Origin: Sinohyriopsis cumingii
Taxonomy: Eukaryota > Mollusca > Bivalvia > Unionida > Unionidae
NCBI GenBank assembly: GCA_028554795.2
Contig: CM068830.1
Span: 51,098,355-51,162,354 of the forward strand
Length of the DNA stretch: 64,000 nucleotides
Direction of reading: 5' to 3'
Position numbers and translations under genes: made by a program. Shown here piece after piece: positions 63,796-64,000 of the stretch (positions are counted from its first letter, which is position 1; each line of letters starts with the position of its first letter). The notes beneath the pieces were generated by a model. It was given only the letters and a program-made list of their open reading frames with translations. It did not search any database and was not told the DNA's origin.

Positions 63796-64000
63796 GTTTT
63801 TGATAATGGCCACTTGATTCGCAACATCTGCGACTATAAATAGCAAAAATAAATCCCCTGCTCCTTCATATGCCTAGATCAGGCGAAGGCATTCGATAAA
63901 GTTAACTACAAATTCATGTTCATAACTTTAGAATCTTTAGATTTCCATGCAAATTTCATGCCAGATTTAATATTTGTAGTGTATATACATCTTGCCATGG
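63796..64000 (+). mobile_element. L1-like LINE reverse transcriptase fragment, runs off the edge
   Basis: One plus frame reads 'NGHLIRNICDY', two stops, then 'FICLDQAKAFDKVNYKFMF' and 'ESLDFHANFMPD'. The D-x-x-KAFD block is reverse transcriptase motif A of non-LTR retrotransposons and the preceding IRxIxDY is the L1-clade spacing. Two TAG/TAA codons in between show that it is dead. The rest lies beyond the window. Confidence 0.7.

Overview
The window is AT-rich animal nuclear DNA. Protein-coding sequence is sparse and split by introns. Repeats are abundant: (TA)n, (CA)n, (CATA)n and (GATG)n microsatellites, minisatellites, two tRNA-derived SINE families, fold-back MITEs, a hAT-type non-autonomous transposon, LINE fragments, an LTR-retrotransposon remnant and the ruins of a Polinton/Maverick-type (adintovirus-like) element. 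This mix, and SINEs ending in (AAC)n, fits a lophotrochozoan, most likely a mollusc; the species cannot be read from the sequence. Bacterial-style operons, rRNA and CRISPR arrays are absent. Most long open frames in the window are accidents of microsatellites or shadows.

Layout. 1-5.7 kb: gene-poor, one 43-bp minisatellite and several microsatellites. 5.7-12.4 kb: my best host gene, a five-exon plus-strand model of about 121 codons with phase-consistent GT-AG introns and an AATAAA signal 113 nt after the stop; its introns hold a fold-back repeat, a (TA)n tract and a 763-bp repeat. 12.4-27.4 kb: repeats, with a SINE and a MITE inside a degenerate minisatellite (16.6-17.5 kb), a second fold-back copy (18.0-18.5 kb), an inverted copy of the 763-bp repeat inside a broken SINE (20.7-21.6 kb) and a 970-bp LTR-like block (21.9-22.8 kb).

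27.4-40.6 kb: a possible host terminal exon (27.46-27.60 kb), then plus-strand remnants of a Polinton/adintovirus-like element: a small virion-type protein, a jelly-roll capsid gene split by a minus-strand LINE 3' end, a SINE, a hAT MITE, a protein-primed family B DNA polymerase, a BIR (inhibitor-of-apoptosis) domain, several unknown ORFs, the packaging ATPase, two copies of a small conserved virion-type protein, basic proline/lysine-rich ORFs, and the first about 20 codons of the integrase, cut off by a (TA)n(GA)n microsatellite. Every gene of it carries stops or frameshifts, so it is a fossil.

40.6-64 kb: a hairpin MITE, a tRNA-like SINE head, a minus-strand terminal exon with a von Willebrand factor C-like cysteine pattern (43.8-44.0 kb), several minisatellites, three more full or truncated SINEs, a Ty3/gypsy-type gag-protease remnant (56.5-58.05 kb) with a possible LTR/leader upstream that a SINE has entered, a fold-back MITE, a PHD-finger ORF (62.9-63.2 kb), and an L1-like reverse transcriptase fragment running off the right edge. 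Genes here do not work as a unit; the history is one of nested insertion into and between a few host genes.
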